Origin: CAVUXJ01 sp963814975
GTDB taxonomy: Bacteria; Acidobacteriota; Vicinamibacteria; Vicinamibacterales; CAVVIG01
Assembly (NCBI GenBank): GCA_963814975.1
Contig: CAWFFB010000015.1
Coordinates: forward strand, 228,478-292,477
DNA: 64,000 nt
Reading direction: 5' to 3'
The notes below the pieces were generated by a model that saw nothing but the letters and a program-made list of their open reading frames with translations, searched no databases and was not told the DNA's origin. This document shows, piece by piece, positions 26,196 through 35,400 of the stretch (its first letter is position 1; each line of letters begins with the position of its first letter). The position numbers were made by a program, and so were the translations under genes.

Positions 26196-26621
26196 TTACC
26201 GGCTCTCTCCCTTTTCCTTCGTAACACGCTCTCTATCCGCTCGATCTTCCTCGTCAATGTCGATCGCGCCGTGCTGGTTTAAGATATCGATTGCGCGATT
26301 GACCTGCGCCTCATTTGTCTTGACCGTGATTACCGTGCCGCCTCGTTGGAGCACGTCCATGTAGTATCCAGATTCCTCGTTATTGAGACTAAACATTGAG
26401 CGGAACCCACCACCCAGGGTGCCACTGGTCGACTGCATCGTGCGGTCAACCGTTCCCGTGAGCGCAGAGTTTCCAGAGCCGGCATTGCTTGTAAAGCTGC
26501 CGGTAGAGATGAATTGGATATCGTGTTGATCAAAGCCGTGGCTGAGGAGTTCTTGCTTGGCGCTCTCGGCACTGGCGACATCCGGAAAAAGCGCAAATAA
26601 GGTGGTCGTTGAGTTCGGCAT
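26196..26621 (-). CDS. General stress protein 17M-like (YflT domain) protein
   Basis: A 141-residue protein starting MPNSTTTLFALFPDVASAE. It has a YflT-like ferredoxin-fold: beta strand, helix with SAKQELLSHGFDQHDIQFIS, a glycine/serine linker, then YYMDVLQRGGTVITVKTN and AIDILNQHGAIDID. Such proteins are small stress-response proteins of unknown mechanism. The ATG at 26621 is chosen because the preceding stretch of the open frame has no domain character. The C-terminal tail is highly charged. Confidence 0.6.
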   Translation of the reverse strand: MPNSTTTLFALFPDVASAESAKQELLSHGFDQHDIQFISTGSFTSNAGSGNSALTGTVDRTMQSTSGTLGGGFRSMFSLNNEESGYYMDVLQRGGTVITVKTNEAQVNRAIDILNQHGAIDIDEEDRADRERVTKEKGESR

Positions 26622-26853
26622 GCTGCAACTCCGTACGGGAGGGACTTCCTGGCCTATGATAGGTCGGGTCCTGCGAAGAAAGCTGTTTACACGGTGAACG
26701 TCGAGACGCCCATCGAACTTGTCTGACGTATCCAATCGGCAGCGTTTATAAATCGGAGTTCTGTGTGAGGGGAATCCTCGTCCAGCACGGACAACGTACG
26801 ATTCGTCCGCGTGTGATCTGAGTCATTCTCACCGCGCGAGATGCTACCCGACT

Positions 26854-27078
26854 TCAAAGTCCCAGTTTCGCGGCTGGGTTTTCTCGGAAAAGAGACCCGT
26901 CGCAGATGTAACGGCGGACCATTTCGAGCGAGCGGTGGCCGGTCTGGCGCATAATGGCGAGCTCGCCGGCGCCGTTTAAATAGGCCTGGGTCGCCAGGCC
27001 AGCGCGCAAGGAATGACCGGCATACTGTTTCGCATCGAGGCCGGCCGCTTCGGCGGCTCGCTTGACCACGAGGCCCAC
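26854..27078 (-). pseudogene. C-terminal fragment of a tyrosine recombinase
   Basis: Seventy-four residues with GHSLRAGLATQA (the HxxR box), TGHRSLEMVRRYI (final His and Tyr) and SLFRENPAAKLGL. This is the catalytic end of a phage-type integrase. The N-terminal part is absent and the sequence joins an IS6-type fragment a few bases on, so it is a relic. Confidence 0.75.
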
Positions 27079-27083
27079 GGAAT

Positions 27084-27302
27084 CTACATGCGGACCAGGT
27101 CACGTAGGCTGAGCTTAAATAGGAGACGAAAGACGACGACCTGGAACACGATATCGGTTGGGAACTCGAGACGATTGAAGGGTGTTCCGGTGCGTTCATT
27201 GAATCGGCGCCCACATTGACGACAGCGGAAGCGGGAATAGCCCAGATCCGTTGCAGTATTTAGCGTTTGAGTGTCATCAGTCGCGCAATGCGGACAGTTC
27301 AT
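27084..27302 (-). pseudogene. N-terminal fragment of an IS6-like transposase
   Basis: Seventy-two residues starting MNCPHCATDDTQTLNTATD, with two CxxC pairs of a zinc ribbon (CPHC and CRQC), NERTGTPFNRLEFPTD and a following hydrophobic helix VFQVVVFRLLFKLSLRDL. This is the start of an IS6-type transposase. The catalytic core is missing; it is interrupted at the integrase fragment. Confidence 0.65.
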
Positions 27303-27365
27303 AGCGGCCTAATAACGATACCAGCCCGTCTCGTTCTGACCGGACGTGAATCCTGACACTTTCCG

Positions 27366-27518
27366 ATGTTGGGGCTGAAAAGCTTTGAGACGGCGGCTAG
27401 GGTGATTGGCGGTATCGAACTGGCGCAGAAGATCAAGAAGGGGCAATTCAAAATAGGCAAGTTGGGTGGGCACCGAGCGATGCCTCAGGAGATCTTGCAG
27501 GCTGCGTTGGCCGCCTGA
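27366..27518 (+). pseudogene. C-terminal fragment of a transposase
   Basis: Fifty residues, MLGLKSFETAARVIGGIELA then QKIKKGQFKIGKLGG and a short helix ending LQAALAA. This pattern resembles the end of IS6-like transposases (the RPMLGLKSF motif). It lies on the opposite strand from the N-terminal fragment just before it, so it derives from a different copy or an inversion. Confidence 0.5.
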
Positions 27519-27755
27519 TCAGTATCGGGATCGACACAGCGAACGCGGCCGAAATGGCCGCAACTCCGAATTTGCACCAGAGCCCTACGTAGGTACACTA
27601 CGCTTACGTCAAATCAGCAATACCGTTTCAATGAACCGATACCGACCCCAAAATCGCCGGTAGCCAGTGTAGATGATGGGCCTGGTGAGCTTACTACACT
27701 CGGCCTTGCTTTGTTGGAATGCAACATGCACATTCTCCGTGACAGGTAAACCGAT

Positions 27756-28127
27756 ATGTCACACGCAGCGCTACTCTGGTTGCTAGCAACTATAGTTCTG
27801 GTGCGCCCCAGTTACACTCAAGGTGTTACTCGGGAACCGAATGAGCCCCGTGATCGTAAGCCTGAGTTTGTTCTTGACGTGCGGCCTCGGATAATCGGAG
27901 CGGGAGAAACGGCCGTACTGTACTGGTCCATCAAAGGAGCCACAAAGGTGGTAATAGAAGAATCATCTATATCCAGCCCTAGACTCCGCCAGATCGGCAC
28001 GTTTGGCGCGAACGGGAGTTTTGAGGTTCGTCCAAGCGAAGATACGACCTACGTTGTCAGCTGTGAGGGTTCAACAACGTATTCCTGCGCTTCTATCTCC
28101 GTGCGCGTTCGAGTGAAGCGTCGGTAG
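27756..28127 (+). CDS. Small secreted protein with an Ig-like domain
   Basis: A 123-residue protein with a signal peptide (LLWLLATIVLVRPSYTQG) and one beta-sandwich-like domain: ETAVLYWSIKGATKVVIEE, FEVRPSEDTTYVVSCEGS and a final strand SISVRVRVKRR. The pattern of strands with a TTY motif is that of short bacterial Ig-like repeats in envelope proteins. The function is unknown. It stands alone, with the por operon 1.5 kb downstream on the opposite strand. Confidence 0.5.
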   Translation: MSHAALLWLLATIVLVRPSYTQGVTREPNEPRDRKPEFVLDVRPRIIGAGETAVLYWSIKGATKVVIEESSISSPRLRQIGTFGANGSFEVRPSEDTTYVVSCEGSTTYSCASISVRVRVKRR

Positions 28128-29645
28128 CGGGGGAACGCACTATTAGGCGATTTCGTGTTTCGAAAACGGCCTCGGGCAAATGTCATCGATGATAACGACC
28201 GCCTGCTGCGATCAACTGGTCACTCCAGATTCAGCTCATCAATGATGCCAAGGGCCTCGTGACCGAAGATCGCAGCTGGTCTTTCCCGGATACTCGCACT
28301 TTTTGATATAAGTGTCCGTGCCGCACTTGGTTGTGAGGCATAGCTTATGACCGCTGCACCCCATCGGCGAATGGAGAGCGGCTCCGTCTTTGTTGAATCG
28401 TCCGCGACCGGTGCAACACGTTGGCCTTCATGAGTCGGCGTGTCGTGGTGAACGGTTCACGTTGTTCTAGGATCATCTTCTTTCTTCTGTCGTGTGTCCT
28501 TCGTGAGAGTTGTCTGCAATCGCGCTCCCTATGTGATTCGGCTCGAGTATCAAACAAATGGTTTGTGTGAAAGCCGAGCTATCTGCGCGATATAACGCAG
28601 GACCGTGTCTTTTTCCGCAACGCAGAGGGCTTGAACATGAACTAATGGGACGGTTTCATGTGGTTGCTCCTCAGAAACACTCGACGGGGTCGTCGAACCA
28701 TGTACCAGTGAACACTCCAGATCGGCCTACGCTGCGTCACATTCTGCAACTACGCTCTGTTTGAAACGCTGTGTATTCAGATCACGATCAAGCCCGCCGG
28801 ATGAACGTGCGTATGAATCCAGTGCTTCACACAGGTGATTATCTATGATCAACAGCACTGCACGAATGCGGAGGAGAAGCACAGAAGGTCTGGATCTATA
28901 CGCCTATTCTTTGCCAACTGGGTGGTCTGGTGTCGGAGTAAAAACGAGACCAGAAAGGGCGAACCATCACGGCGTCCTGAGAACCCTTGATGAACGTAGT
29001 GTCTTACGAAAGCGCCGAACTCTGTCGCCGCATCCAGGATGTGTTGGTCCTTCTGGCGCGTGACTGCTTTCCGATCGGGACCCTCGCTCCGGACAACAAC
29101 GATCCCTTCAATCCAGTATGAACTGCTTGCAGCAGATCCTTCTAAGGAAATACCTTTACGAAAAGCCTATTTGTCCGGTTTCATAAAACCATCCGGCAAC
29201 CTCCGGATGATTGTCCTGCTCGGCCCAACCATTTAGATTGTCCGCAATCTCTTCTCGAGCACAATCGACGGAGCTAGCACTGCCCTCGCCGAGGAGTAAA
29301 TGCTTCGCGACATGGATGGGATGTGCGGCACTCTTGCGTCCATACCGCCAACATGGTCCGCCCCTGCTCTGCCTAAGCAATTGATATGGCCAACGGCCTC
29401 GGTGAAGGATAGTGCAGGTCCTCGCACCATTCACTCCGCCTTTGGGGTCGCTGAGTAGATAAGCACCTCTAAAGCACAAGGCACACGCGTACGTCCAGTT
29501 AGCAGATCTAGTTGGGTATGCCTTGGGAAGCCTTGTTTTTGCTAACCAGATGCGCCGCGTCCAGTGAGTAAAGGAGCCGTTCACGACGGCCCATAAGGTT
29601 GCTTCTGGCGCAACGCGGCACATACACCCGGGTGTATGTGCTCGA
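28128..29645. other. 1.5 kb without a supported gene
   Basis: Several short frames exist on both strands, but none shows domain motifs or convincing start sites, and the sequence has frequent stop codons in all frames. No tRNA, strong hairpin or long repeat was noticed. Confidence 0.5.
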
Positions 29646-31271
29646 TCAGGCAGACTCGAGGACCATATCGATTGCTCCGCAGGGGCACTCCTCCGCACAT
29701 AAGCCGCAGCCTTTGCAAAAGTCGTAATTGAACCGGAACCGCAATCCGGGACCGAGCTTGATCACCGCATTATCCGGGCAAACTCCGTAGCAGTTGTCAC
29801 ACTCGAAGCAGTTGCCACACGAAAGACACCTACGGGCCTCGAATAAGGCATTGTTTTCGTCCAGACCTCCGGCAACCTCTTCGAATGTCGACTGCCGTCG
29901 GATCAGATCCAGCACCGGCTGAACCGTAAGCGGCGCGTCCGAGTAGTACCACGTGTTCAGCTTGTCGAATGAGGCAAGTTCATGCGTTGACAGAACCGGA
30001 TGCTGTGTTTTGCGCAGATATGTGTCAATGCACGCAGCCGCTTTGCGCCCGTGACCAGCCGCTATCGTAACTGTACGCTCGCAAGGCACCATGTCCCCAC
30101 CCGCAAATACGCCAGGATGACCGGTCATCATCATCGCGTTGACTTTGACTTCACCATCTTCAAACTCCAGCCCACTTACATTTCGCAGAAACGACAGATC
30201 GACGTCCTGTCCAAGCGCGAGAATGAGCGAGTCGGCCTCTATGGTCTCCACTTCTCCTGTCGCTTGTGGGAAGCCGGAATCGTCGAGTCGCATCTTCTCG
30301 ACAACGAAGGTTTTCTCACCTGCCTCTCGGATCGTGGATAGCCATTTCATTCGGACGCCCTCTTCAAGCGCCTCACGCACTTCAAAATCGTGCGCGCTCA
30401 TCGTCTGGCGAGTACGCCTGTAGATGAGGAGCGTATCCGTTGCGCCAAGGCGCTTGGCCGTCCTTGCGACATCGATTGCCGTATTGCCGCCGCCGTAAAC
30501 GATCACACGCCGTCCGATCTGCGGAGGATTTTCACTTTCCATTCCACGCAACACAGACACGGCGTCCAGGATGCGACCGGCATCTCCCGCTGGAATCGAA
30601 ACGCGGCGGGCGATGTGGGCTCCCACCGCCAGAAACACAGCGTCGAATCTCCCTTTCGCCATCACGAGAGCCAAGTCGTCAACCTTTCGGTTCAGCACGA
30701 TCTCGACGCCGATCGCCTGGATACGGGCGATCTCCGCGTCCAGGATGTTGCGAGGTAGGCGGTACTTCGGGATGCCAAACCGCATCATCCCACCTGCAGC
30801 AGAACCAGCGTCGTAAATCGTGGCTTGGTGGCCCATTCGCGCCAGGTGATAGGCAGCACACAAGCCCGAGGGACCAGCTCCAATCACCAAGACCCGTTTT
30901 CCTGTGCTCTGTGCGTTCGCCTCGAATTTCCACCCCAAGCGGAGGGCCTCATCGCCGAGAAATCGCTCAACCACGTGAATATTCAGGGCCTGATCGAGGC
31001 TCCCGCGGTTGCAGCTCGACTCGCACGCGTGGTAGCAAACCCGACCCATGATCGCCGGAAACGGGTTCGTCTCGACGAGCAATCTCCATGCAGCTTCGTA
31101 TTCCCCTGCCTCTGCTTGGTACAGCCACGCCTGAATGTTTTCGCCGGCGGGACAGGCCTGATTACATGGTGGCAGGCGGTCCACGTAGAGCGGCTTCTTC
31201 ACACGCCACGAGCCAGTATGGTTCGCTAAGCTTGATCCCGGATCCAGAGTGATTGCAAATGGTTTTCGCAT
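29646..31271 (-). CDS. GltD-like NAD(P)H oxidoreductase fused to ferredoxin (Por delta-type)
   Basis: A 541-residue protein in three parts. Residues 1-110 form a GltD-type Fer4 domain (CNQACPAGENIQAWL, CYHACESSCNRG). Residues 115-410 form an FAD/NAD(P) oxidoreductase with GAGPSGLCAAYH and a second Rossmann motif YGGGNTAIDVARTA, ending in GVFAGGDM. Residues 470-541 carry two [4Fe-4S] motifs, CLSCGNCFECDNCYGVCP and CKGCGLCAEECPCG, equivalent to PorD. It is the last gene of the por operon, starting four bases after porB. The fusion suggests electrons pass directly between NAD(P)H and the oxidoreductase. Confidence 0.85.
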   Translation of the reverse strand: MRKPFAITLDPGSSLANHTGSWRVKKPLYVDRLPPCNQACPAGENIQAWLYQAEAGEYEAAWRLLVETNPFPAIMGRVCYHACESSCNRGSLDQALNIHVVERFLGDEALRLGWKFEANAQSTGKRVLVIGAGPSGLCAAYHLARMGHQATIYDAGSAAGGMMRFGIPKYRLPRNILDAEIARIQAIGVEIVLNRKVDDLALVMAKGRFDAVFLAVGAHIARRVSIPAGDAGRILDAVSVLRGMESENPPQIGRRVIVYGGGNTAIDVARTAKRLGATDTLLIYRRTRQTMSAHDFEVREALEEGVRMKWLSTIREAGEKTFVVEKMRLDDSGFPQATGEVETIEADSLILALGQDVDLSFLRNVSGLEFEDGEVKVNAMMMTGHPGVFAGGDMVPCERTVTIAAGHGRKAAACIDTYLRKTQHPVLSTHELASFDKLNTWYYSDAPLTVQPVLDLIRRQSTFEEVAGGLDENNALFEARRCLSCGNCFECDNCYGVCPDNAVIKLGPGLRFRFNYDFCKGCGLCAEECPCGAIDMVLESA

Positions 31272-31275
31272 CGTC

Positions 31276-32271
31276 TCACCTCTCCACCGGCAACCGGAAC
31301 TTCAGAATGTTGCGATCCGCGATGGCCTGAATCCGCGCGATGCGATCCCTGTCAAGCGCAGGCGAGAACAGGTGAGCAAAGCGCTTCTGCAGGCGCAGGT
31401 ACTTTTCCACCGGTTCCTTTACGCGGATCGCAGTGCTGTCCACGATTTCGCCGAACTCGGCTTCGAAAAGCGGAAAGAGTCCTGTCAGAATCGCCAGTCG
31501 CGCGAGTTTAATCGTGTCGTGCGGCTCGGCGCCCCAGCCGAGTGGACAGGGAACGTGAATGTGGACGTACTTCGCGCCACGGATCAGTACCGCCTTCTCG
31601 ATCTTCCGCTCCAAATCACGGAGATCAGCGACCGATGCGGTTGCAGCATAAGGAATGTGGTGCGCCATTGCAATGAGCGGCACGCTCTTACCCTGTCCGA
31701 ACGAGGCGCCCTTCTCAGGTCCAACTGCGGGAGTGGTAGCCGTTCGCGCGGCTGGAGGCGTGGCGCTCGACCGCTGAACGCCCGTGTTCATGTAGGCCTC
31801 GTTGTCATAGCATATGTAAAGGACATCGTCGTTGCGCTCGAACATTCCCGAAAGGCAGCCCAGGCCAATGTCGGTTGTGCCGCCGTCTCCCCCCTGTGCG
31901 ACTACGCGAACCTCGTTCCGCCTCTTCACCTTGAGCGCAGCCGCCACGCCTGTAGCCACCGCCGCAGCGTTACCGAAGAGCGAGTGCATCCACGGCAGTT
32001 GCCAGGAGGTTTCCGGAAACGGTGTCGAAAAAACCTCTAGGCACCCAGTCGCGTTCACGACGATGAGCTTACCGTCCGTGGCGCGCATGGCAGCGTCGAT
32101 CGCATATCGCGCCCCGAGCGCTTCCCCACACCCCTGACACGCACGATGCCCGCAGTTCAGCGCATTCGCCCGGTGCAAGTCCGACTGTACCGATCGATCA
32201 GATTCGTCGAGCAGACGATTGCCGATCGTAAAGGTCCCCGTTTGATAGAACTTGATTGGCTGCGAGTTCAG
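31276..32271 (-). CDS. porB: 2-oxoacid:ferredoxin oxidoreductase, beta subunit
   Basis: The thiamine-diphosphate subunit of a pyruvate/2-oxoacid:ferredoxin oxidoreductase. GHRACQGCGEALGARYAIDA gives Cys ligands of a cluster. QGGDGGTTDIG with YICYDNEAYMNTG is the TPP-binding motif. VNATGCLEVF and PWMHSLFGNAAA are family blocks. The first in-frame start codon usually chosen would be TTG at 32178, but coding continues upstream with KFYQTGTFTIGNRLL, which looks conserved. The true start is probably near the porA stop, possibly the CTG at 32271. The start is therefore uncertain by about 31 codons. Confidence 0.85.
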   Translation of the reverse strand: MNSQPIKFYQTGTFTIGNRLLDESDRSVQSDLHRANALNCGHRACQGCGEALGARYAIDAAMRATDGKLIVVNATGCLEVFSTPFPETSWQLPWMHSLFGNAAAVATGVAAALKVKRRNEVRVVAQGGDGGTTDIGLGCLSGMFERNDDVLYICYDNEAYMNTGVQRSSATPPAARTATTPAVGPEKGASFGQGKSVPLIAMAHHIPYAATASVADLRDLERKIEKAVLIRGAKYVHIHVPCPLGWGAEPHDTIKLARLAILTGLFPLFEAEFGEIVDSTAIRVKEPVEKYLRLQKRFAHLFSPALDRDRIARIQAIADRNILKFRLPVER

Positions 32272-32275
32272 AAAA

Positions 32276-33526
32276 TCATCCGATTTCTGCCGCTACGAAG
32301 CGAAGATCGCGCAGGAGATTCTCCGCTGTGGGTCCGCTTCTTCTGACCCGCATTTCGCGCTCCAGATGCCGCTCAATCAGCTCGTAGTTCAGGTCGAGGA
32401 AAACCGGCTCGGGTGAAACCTCGCCCCTGCTTTCGAAGCAGCGCCGCAACGATGCTTTGGTTATCGCCCGGCCACCCAATCCTGCGATGAAAGTCTGCAC
32501 CTGGATGTTCAAGCCGGACACTGACAGCTGCACATCGTTTGACAAAATTCCGCCGAGTCCGACGGCAAGGGATTTTTCAATCACGATTACTCGTGTTGCG
32601 CCTTGCAGCGCGGCTCGCAGAGACGCCAACGGAAACGGCCGGAATGAAGAGATGCTGACGCTTCCAATTCGCATCCCGGTCTCACGCAGGTCGTCCACAA
32701 CATCCTGAATCGTGCCGTTTACCGATCCGAGAGCAACGACGACGCATTCAGCGCCATCGGTTCTGTATGTTCTCAGCAACCCGCCCGAGTGTCTGCCGAA
32801 CTGTGTAAAGAATTCAGCGCTCAGTTCCGGAATTCGATCGAGTGCCCGCAATTGTTTGTGGTGCGCAAGATACCGTACCTCCATGAAGGCTTCCGGCCCT
32901 ACCATGGCGCCGATGGAGACTGGCTCTCCGGGATCGAGCACTTGTCTCGGCTCGAAGGGCGGCAGATACGTGTCGACCTGCTCCTGGCTCGGGAGGTCCA
33001 CACGCTCGTATGCGTGTGTGAGGATAAAGCCGTCCATGCAGACCATGACTGGACAAGAAAGCTCCTCGGCGAGCCTGAAGGCCTGAAGGTGAAGATCGGT
33101 GGCCTCCTGGTTTGACTCGGCGTAGAGTTGGATCCAGCCCGCATCGCGCATTGACATCGCATCGGAGTGGTCGTTCCAGATATTGATTGGGGCGCCGATT
33201 GCTCGGTTGCCGATGGTCATCACAATCGGCAGCCCGAGGCCGGACGCGTTGTACACGGCTTCGGCCATGAATAGCAGCCCTTGGCTTGCGGTCGCCGTGT
33301 AGGAGCGAGCCCCCGCTCCGGATGCCCCGATCGCAACCGACAGCGCTGCGAATTCGGATTCGACATTGATGAACTCGCAGCCGGATAGCTGCCCGGTTCG
33401 CACCATCTCGCTCAATGCCTCCACAATGTGGGTCTGTGGGGTGATGGGATAGGCGCAGATTACTTCGGGCCGGCACATCGCCACGGCTTCCGCCACCGCG
33501 CGCGATCCTTCGATTTGCCTCAACAT
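32276..33526 (-). CDS. porA: 2-oxoacid:ferredoxin oxidoreductase, alpha subunit
   Basis: A 416-residue alpha subunit that oxidatively decarboxylates a 2-oxoacid with porB, giving acyl-CoA and reduced ferredoxin, or runs in reverse. AYPITPQTHIVEAL and EFINVESEFAALSVAIGAS form the pyrimidine-binding domain, followed by GLPIVMTIGNRAIGAPINIW, a SMRDAGWIQLYAESNQEA block and a C-terminal domain with GLGGILSNDV. It overlaps porG by seven bases. Substrate specificity cannot be read from sequence alone; the closest-looking family members act on pyruvate. Confidence 0.88.
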   Translation of the reverse strand: MLRQIEGSRAVAEAVAMCRPEVICAYPITPQTHIVEALSEMVRTGQLSGCEFINVESEFAALSVAIGASGAGARSYTATASQGLLFMAEAVYNASGLGLPIVMTIGNRAIGAPINIWNDHSDAMSMRDAGWIQLYAESNQEATDLHLQAFRLAEELSCPVMVCMDGFILTHAYERVDLPSQEQVDTYLPPFEPRQVLDPGEPVSIGAMVGPEAFMEVRYLAHHKQLRALDRIPELSAEFFTQFGRHSGGLLRTYRTDGAECVVVALGSVNGTIQDVVDDLRETGMRIGSVSISSFRPFPLASLRAALQGATRVIVIEKSLAVGLGGILSNDVQLSVSGLNIQVQTFIAGLGGRAITKASLRRCFESRGEVSPEPVFLDLNYELIERHLEREMRVRRSGPTAENLLRDLRFVAAEIG

Positions 33527-34110
33527 GCGATGACCTCCCGTGACTCAGTTGCGGACCGGAGAACAGTTTCATAGGCAGCCTTCGCCGCGGCCGCGTTCTT
33601 CTCTCCGATACTGCCTGGGAACTTGGCCCGAATCGATTCGAGGACGGAATCGAGGTCAAGAAGACCGGAGAGAGCAACGAATGCCCCGAGCAGCGCGGCG
33701 TTCGGCGCCGGCCGGCCCAAATGGCAAGTGGCTATCTCGCTGGCCGGCACTGCACAGCAATGCCGCAACGGCAGTTTGCGAGTTAGTTCATCCAATCCAA
33801 CGGCCTGGAAATCGCGCGCCGAGTTCAGCAGGACGTAGCCGTCGTGGGCCAAGCCCTCGAACAGATTGGTTGCATGCAACAGCGTTGGATCCTGGATGAT
33901 TAGCGCATCCGGCTTGATGATGGGTTCCCTGGACCGGATTGGCTTGTCGTCAATACGGCAGAATGAGATCACCGGCGCTCCCATTCGCTCGGAGCCGAAG
34001 CTTGGAAATGCCTGCGCGTGTTTACCACGAAGGAAAGCCGCCACCGACAGCATTTCCGCAGCTGATACTACGCCTTGACCGCCTCGGCCGTGAAATCGTA
34101 TTTCGAACAT
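33520..34110 (-). CDS. porG: 2-oxoacid:ferredoxin oxidoreductase, gamma subunit
   Basis: A 196-residue gamma subunit starting MFEIRFHGRGGQGVVSAAEM, the family hallmark. It continues with AQAFPSFGSERMGAPVISF, IIQDPTLL and a Pro-rich NAALLGAFVALSG block. It is the first gene of a four-gene unit porG-porA-porB-gltD/porD with overlaps or gaps of a few bases, so translation is coupled. The ATG at 34110 is used because upstream in-frame codons have no homologous features. Confidence 0.88.
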   Translation of the reverse strand: MFEIRFHGRGGQGVVSAAEMLSVAAFLRGKHAQAFPSFGSERMGAPVISFCRIDDKPIRSREPIIKPDALIIQDPTLLHATNLFEGLAHDGYVLLNSARDFQAVGLDELTRKLPLRHCCAVPASEIATCHLGRPAPNAALLGAFVALSGLLDLDSVLESIRAKFPGSIGEKNAAAAKAAYETVLRSATESREVIAC

Positions 34111-34241
34111 AGCTACGCAGAGATGGGCACTTGAGGGGCCATTCGGTATCTGGGTTGAGAAAATGACGCGATACACGGAGCGTCGTCGTCAAACACGAAT
34201 TCGCTCAAGTGCTTCGGAGGAATGCCCGCGGTTCAGTTGTG

Positions 34242-34694
34242 CTATTTGACGCTAACTTGGGTCAATTCACTCGATGGTCCCGTTGCGAGTTCGCCATCAA
34301 CTGGCGTGATAATGTCCAGTTCGATCGCCGGCGGATTGAGCAGGGTGTTGTGAATCAGGCACGAGTGGATGGCGCGAACGACACCTTCGCGACGGTGGTT
34401 ATCAATTGCGGCGGGAAGACGAACCTCGACCCTAAATGAACCGAGCCTGGCAGGAGACTTTGCTTTCTCTGCGGTCACCTTAATTCGCATTCCGGAAGCG
34501 GGTAACTGTCGCTTGTTCAGATACTCGGCTGCGTAGTAGCCGGCGCAGGTTCCAAGCGAGGCGAGCATCAGTTCAGGCGGTGTGATGCCTTCGTCGAAAC
34601 CGCCATTCTCTTCGGGCTGATCGCATAGAATCGCGTGGTGTCGCGCGCGAACCTCGAATTGCACGGCCCCCAGATACTCGACTGTGACTTCCAT
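34242..34694 (-). CDS. OsmC/Ohr family protein
   Basis: A 150-residue OsmC-like protein. The N-terminal beta strands (MEVTVEYLGAVQFEVRA) lead to GITPPELMLASLGTCAGYYAAEYL, which carries the first reactive Cys. VRAIHSCLIHNTLLNPP contains the second Cys. The two Cys residues are the usual peroxide-reducing pair, so organic hydroperoxide detoxification is likely, though OsmC subfamilies differ in substrate. It is 130 bases from porG on the same strand, in keeping with protecting the oxygen-sensitive complex. Confidence 0.82.
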   Translation of the reverse strand: MEVTVEYLGAVQFEVRARHHAILCDQPEENGGFDEGITPPELMLASLGTCAGYYAAEYLNKRQLPASGMRIKVTAEKAKSPARLGSFRVEVRLPAAIDNHRREGVVRAIHSCLIHNTLLNPPAIELDIITPVDGELATGPSSELTQVSVK

Positions 34695-35400
34695 AATTGA
34701 TCTCCAACGGATAGAAGCACTGCATGTGGAACGCCAATGGTCGCCGGGCGACCGCATCGATCTTTGAATATGCGCGGGCAGGCTTCCGCGAAGTTAACGC
34801 ATCCCTTCCCACATAGTCCGCTCTGCGGATCGTGGATCGAACACGACCTGTGACGTTGTGTCAAAGCGGATAGTTGCCCTGCGGCTCAGGTCATACGCCG
34901 GCCAGCCGCTGTCTCCATTGGTGGCAAACGCAGCCCGCGCCGCATGCATTGTATCGGCGAGCTGTTGAGGAGGTCGCTTCCCAGGAGCGGACCAAGCATC
35001 GGCTTGAACTCCTTATCGAGAGTGTCGAAGACGAAGGCAATCTCGCTGCTGAACTCGTGACAGATGATGTCGTGGTGCTTCAAGCCGGTGATAGCATCTC
35101 TGCGGCCCTACGACTTTTAAGGTGTCTTCACACTCTCGATAGACACGGCGACCTTGAGGGGCGAGAGCGTGCCGGTGGTGGATCAGGCTGGAGATGTGTT
35201 TTCGCCGGAACGTTTATAGTTGAAGGCCAAGGCAGCCGCGACCGCGTCTGGTCGGAGTCGCCCCACAGAACTCAAGCCGCATACTCGCTGGCTGAGGAAC
35301 TTTGGACCCAGACGACTACGGCACAAGGACTTTGATGGTCGTCCCATTGCACTCGGAAGGCGGAATGGGTATGAAGCATACGCTTAAAGAGGGAATGTTG
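34695..35400. other. Gap without a supported gene
   Basis: Between the divergent osmC and cation ATPase genes no frame shows recognisable domains. It probably holds both promoters. I found no clear operator. Confidence 0.4.

Noticed and set aside
29156..29698. 180-codon minus-strand frame after the por operon
   Set aside because: No motifs, overlaps the end of the GltD-ferredoxin gene, and amino-acid composition is not protein-like.
34568..34864. Cys-containing minus-strand frame (CSIHDPQSGLCGKGC) upstream of osmC
   Set aside because: The Cys spacing does not match a ferredoxin or zinc finger and the frame runs through osmC out of register. A small metal protein cannot be excluded.
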